NCBI GenBank assembly: GCA_049694275.1
Contig: JBAVQS010000014.1
Span: 1-8,596 of the forward strand
DNA length: 8,596 bases
Direction: 5' to 3'
From: JBAVQS01 sp049694275
Lineage (GTDB): Bacteria; Chloroflexota; Anaerolineae; UBA4142; SHND01
The position numbers and the translations under genes were made by a program. Below, piece after piece: positions 6,701-8,596 of this stretch. The notes under the pieces are model-generated. The model saw only the letters and a list, made by a program, of their open reading frames with translations. It had not been told where the DNA came from and did not search any database. The stretch's first letter is position 1; the number at the start of each line of letters is the position of its first letter.

Positions 6701-6765
6701 AGGATAGGCTTTTTCCCTGAGATGAGGCCAAGTCCCGGCTGAGAACTGGCTGAGTGTGGCAGGAG
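6701..6765 (-). promoter_or_regulatory. Promoter with 11-bp-phased CTCAG operator for the GT-C gene
   Basis: On the minus strand the pentamers are CTCAG (6750-6754), CTCAG (6739-6743), CTTGG (6728-6732) and CTCAG (6717-6721), each 11 bp from the next, with a partial fifth unit CTCCT (6761-6765) further upstream. Exactly 10 nt after the last unit lies TATCCT (6701-6706), a candidate -10, predicting a start near 6694 and a leader of about 75 nt. The layout is the same as at 5090-5143. Eleven-bp direct repeats that replace the -35 region are typical of OmpR/PhoB-family activators; the actual protein is not known. Confidence 0.65.
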
Positions 6766-6770
6766 AATTT

Positions 6771-6824
6771 CTCATCAAACTCTTACGCTCCGCTTGGCTT
6801 TCTCTTGGGCGCCTCGACTAGTAT
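6771..6824 (+). promoter_or_regulatory. Promoter with 11-bp-phased CTTGG-type operator for the secreted-protein gene
   Basis: On the plus strand CTCAT (6771-6775), CTTAC (6782-6786), CTTGG (6793-6797) and CTTGG (6804-6808) are spaced by exactly 11 bp. The last is followed by exactly 10 nt and TAGTAT (6819-6824), a candidate -10 that would start transcription near 6831, about 44 nt before the ATG at 6875. The first two bases (CT) are invariant. This array points away from, and lies beside, the minus-strand array at 6717-6765, making a back-to-back divergent control region. A short palindrome, GTATGAGCATAC (6821-6832), overlaps the end of the -10 and the predicted start. Confidence 0.5.
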
Positions 6825-6874
6825 GAGCATACAAAGTTTAGAGGCTCCGCTTTATTGTTGTAAGGAGAGGTTGA

Positions 6875-7879
6875 ATGAAAAAGTTATTTGTACTGCTCAT
6901 CGCCGGCCTGATGCTGGCAATGAGTCTTTCCGCACTACCCGCGTCTGCGTCGACAACCGTCCCGCCGAACGACATCCCGGCGACCGCGAGGTATATCGAC
7001 AATAGCACACACACGATCACCGCCAATTCGGCGCTGTGGTACAAGTTTGATTACAATGTTAGCGGTTCTGACGTAACTCTGACGCTGGTCAACGGCGCGA
7101 ACAGTGGATTGGGTTTTGACATTTATACGGCAGACCAGATCGCGAACTGGTGGGAAAACACGCCGATCGGACGTGGCACCGCGCAGGCGCTCGATTGCAA
7201 CAACGGCGTGCCCGCGACCGATGGAAGCTGCCAGGCGATTGATCTCACCTGGGTCACCAAGTTCAAACAGACCGGCACTTTGTATGTGCGGATCGTGAAC
7301 GATAATGCCAACGACGCCAACTTTCAATTAACCGCTCAGGGCGACGGCTTGACGCTGTCGCCGCAGGGCGCGACGACGGGGACGACGACGGGGACGACGA
7401 CCGCCAGCGCGCAGACCACTTCAAACGGCTCGACGCCGGCAACCAGCACGACGTCCACCACCACGCAGGTCACGGGCGCCAATACCGATCCGGGGCACGC
7501 GATGGTGATGGATAACGCCGCGCACTCGATTCCGGCGAACGGGTCGGCCTGGTACCGGTTCGACTATGCCGGCGACCGCTCGCAGATCACCGTCTCGCTG
7601 GTGAATGGAAACAATAGCGGTCTGGGATTCAAGGTCTTTACGCCGGCGCAGATTGCCGACTGGTGGGAGATTGCGCCGATTGGACAGGGGACCCCGCAGC
7701 AGCTCAACTGCGACTCGGGTTTGCCCCAACCGGAAGGCCAGTGCCAGTCGAACGACCTGATGTGGATGGGCCAGTTCAATGCTAACGGCACGTACTATGT
7801 CCAGCTCAACAACACCAACTCGAATCCGGTGGATGCCACGCTCAAGATCCAGGGCGACGGCGTGACCCTCGGCCAGTAA
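6875..7879 (+). CDS. Secreted protein with two tandem copies of a cysteine-paired beta-rich domain
   Basis: 334 residues, family not recognised. A signal peptide is clear: MKK, a hydrophobic core (4-20) and the signal peptidase I site ASA before S26. Two homologous domains follow, about 32-162 and 204-334, offset by 171 residues and identical at roughly half of positions in the core (71-140 against 242-311). Both contain WY(K/R)FDY, LVNGxNSGLGF, QIAxWWE, PIGxGT, a Cys pair 11 apart (C108/C119 and C279/C290) and a closing QGDG(L/V)TL. The Cys pair probably forms a disulphide outside the cell. The pattern faintly resembles bacterial PPC-type beta-sandwich domains, but this is a guess. A Thr/Ser-rich linker (167-200) joins the copies and could be O-glycosylated. 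No enzyme motif or membrane anchor is visible. AAGGAGAGG (6862-6870) four bases before the ATG fixes the start. It is divergent from the GT-C gene and shares its type of operator. Confidence 0.9.
   Translation: MKKLFVLLIAGLMLAMSLSALPASASTTVPPNDIPATARYIDNSTHTITANSALWYKFDYNVSGSDVTLTLVNGANSGLGFDIYTADQIANWWENTPIGRGTAQALDCNNGVPATDGSCQAIDLTWVTKFKQTGTLYVRIVNDNANDANFQLTAQGDGLTLSPQGATTGTTTGTTTASAQTTSNGSTPATSTTSTTTQVTGANTDPGHAMVMDNAAHSIPANGSAWYRFDYAGDRSQITVSLVNGNNSGLGFKVFTPAQIADWWEIAPIGQGTPQQLNCDSGLPQPEGQCQSNDLMWMGQFNANGTYYVQLNNTNSNPVDATLKIQGDGVTLGQ
7373..7402 (+). repeat. Short in-frame repeat encoding the TTG/TTTG linker
   Basis: Three runs of ACG codons separated by GGG (period 12 bp) encode Thr-Thr-Gly-Thr-Thr-Thr-Gly-Thr-Thr-Thr at residues 167-176 of the secreted protein. 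The repeat starts the flexible interdomain linker and could change length by slippage without breaking the frame if whole units are lost. Confidence 0.7.
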
Positions 7880-7925
7880 TATTTGTGGATGGGTCGGGAT
7901 TGACAATTCAATAGCGTCGAAAACA

Positions 7926-7980
7926 ACAAGAGGGGACAGGTCCCGTGGGCCTGCCCCCTCTTGTTTGTTTTCCTTTTTTC
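7926..7980. terminator. Bidirectional rho-independent terminator between convergent genes
   Basis: A long inverted repeat pairs 7926-7944 with 7948-7966: 19 positions with one A-C mismatch (7937/7955) and one G-U pair, around a three-base loop. On the plus strand it runs into a T-rich tail (7965-7980), and on the minus strand into TTGTTGTTTT. It can therefore stop both the secreted-protein gene and the convergent membrane-protein gene. Confidence 0.92.
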
Positions 7981-7984
7981 TATG

Positions 7985-8596
7985 CTAATGCCGCCACAGC
8001 GGCTGGCTCACCAGCGCCGAGACGCCGAGGATGATGAGCAGTCCCGGCCCTACGATCCCCCAACTCCAATCAAAGAGAAAGGCCGAGGCGACCCCAGTCA
8101 GCAAGAGTCCACCGATAAAGGGACCGGTCACTGCCGGCGACAGTTCTCCGCTCCGGCTGTAAAAGCTCCATGCAGTGCCGAACGAGCCGAGCGCGGGAAT
8201 GAGAATGAAGAGCGCCCACCAGTTGTGCAGGTTGAGCATTCCCATGTTCTGCAAGAGGAGTAGCGCGCCGATTCCGATGAGCACCACCCCTGCAATCCAT
8301 CCATTATCCCCGTTTCCTTTACGCCGCGCCGCGCGGCGCCGCTCGCGCTCTTGCCGTTTGAGCTCGCGCCAATCGGCCGGAGGCGGCGCGCTTGTCACAG
8401 GGAGCGGGGTGCTGATTGTGGGCGGGGGCGCGCTCGCCACAGGGGGCGGCGTGCTTGCTATAGGTGACAACTCTTCTATGATGGGCGGCGGCATACTTGG
8501 TCCAGGTAGGATCGGGGCCCGCGTATCGCCGGATGTTTCACCGTTCAACGCCAGTTGATCGGACGCCCGGCCCTCATTCGGTTGATTGTCGCTCAT
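7985..8596 (-). CDS. Pro-rich membrane protein with DUF5668/LiaF-like transmembrane domain
   Basis: 203 residues. The N-terminal 75 are hydrophilic and Pro/Ser/Thr-rich. They include four heptads ending in PPP or PLP (residues 46-73) and are followed by a highly basic stretch (WRELKRQERERRRAARRK, 76-93). The rest is four predicted membrane helices at about 100-116, 127-147, 155-175 and 179-197. GWIAGVVLIGIGALLLLQNMG followed by NWWALFILIPALGSF resembles the DUF5668/LiaI-LiaF membrane domain. That domain occurs in proteins that sense or signal envelope stress and in many uncharacterised membrane proteins. No enzymatic motif is seen. The first ATG coincides with the right edge of the window; ATGAGCGAC is a plausible start, but an upstream extension cannot be excluded and the ribosome site is not visible. 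The gene ends 5 bp before the shared terminator and is convergent with the secreted-protein gene, so it is a separate unit from the glycan cluster. Confidence 0.75.
   Translation of the reverse strand: MSDNQPNEGRASDQLALNGETSGDTRAPILPGPSMPPPIIEELSPIASTPPPVASAPPPTISTPLPVTSAPPPADWRELKRQERERRRAARRKGNGDNGWIAGVVLIGIGALLLLQNMGMLNLHNWWALFILIPALGSFGTAWSFYSRSGELSPAVTGPFIGGLLLTGVASAFLFDWSWGIVGPGLLIILGVSALVSQPLWRH
8378..8461 (-). repeat. Four 21-bp repeats encoding Pro-rich heptads
   Basis: Residues 46-73 of the DUF5668-like protein are four consecutive heptads of the form (I/V/T)(A/I/T)S(T/A)P(P/L)P. The underlying DNA has diverged at third positions but keeps the 21-bp period. It probably forms an extended cytoplasmic tether before the basic stretch. 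Confidence 0.7.

Noticed and set aside
8378..8461. CRISPR-like short repeat array
   Set aside because: The 21-bp units have no spacers, differ from one another at third positions and stay in frame within one protein, so they are a coding repeat.

Overview
The window is about 8.6 kb of GC-rich DNA with a dense block of minus-strand genes, one plus-strand gene and no RNA genes, insertion sequences or CRISPR arrays. The proteins look like those of a Chloroflexota (Anaerolineae-like) bacterium. The clues are a DUF2723-type GT-C protein with a C-terminal beta-sandwich of the type common in that phylum, a secreted two-domain protein with a Thr/Ser linker, and a DUF5668-like membrane protein. This assignment rests on protein style, not on a marker gene.

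Layout, reading the minus strand from right to left. At 8596-7985 lies a Pro-rich membrane protein that converges on the plus-strand gene, with a bidirectional terminator between them (7926-7980). The plus-strand gene at 6875-7879 encodes a secreted protein made of two copies of one domain. A 255-bp divergent promoter region (6620-6874) separates it from the glycan block. That block contains a GT-C glycosyltransferase (6619-5159) and, after a 129-bp promoter-bearing gap, a tightly packed set: a flippase-like LPG_synthase_TM protein (5029-4037), a GT-B glycosyltransferase (4034-2826), a class I SAM methyltransferase (2829-2137) and a DUF2723 GT-C protein (2123-222). The N-terminus of a response regulator follows (169 to the left edge).

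The block looks like a surface-glycan or glycolipid module. Cytoplasmic assembly would use the GT-B enzyme and the methyltransferase. Transfer on the outer face would use the two GT-C enzymes, which as a class take polyprenyl-phosphate sugars. The flippase-like membrane protein would help lipid-linked intermediates cross the membrane. The product cannot be read from the sequence.

The most interesting signal is regulatory. Upstream of the GT-C gene (6701-6765), the flippase-GT-methyltransferase-GT-C operon (5090-5143) and the secreted-protein gene (6771-6824) lie direct repeats of a CTCAG/CTTGG pentamer at exact 11-bp steps. In each case the last repeat ends exactly 10 nt before a -10-like hexamer. 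A weaker copy, with a perfect TATAAT at the same spacing, precedes the response-regulator gene (185-238). Direct repeats of 11 bp abutting a -10 box are the layout used by OmpR/PhoB-family activators, so the four units may form one local regulon. The response regulator at the left edge is a candidate, unproven, for its controller.
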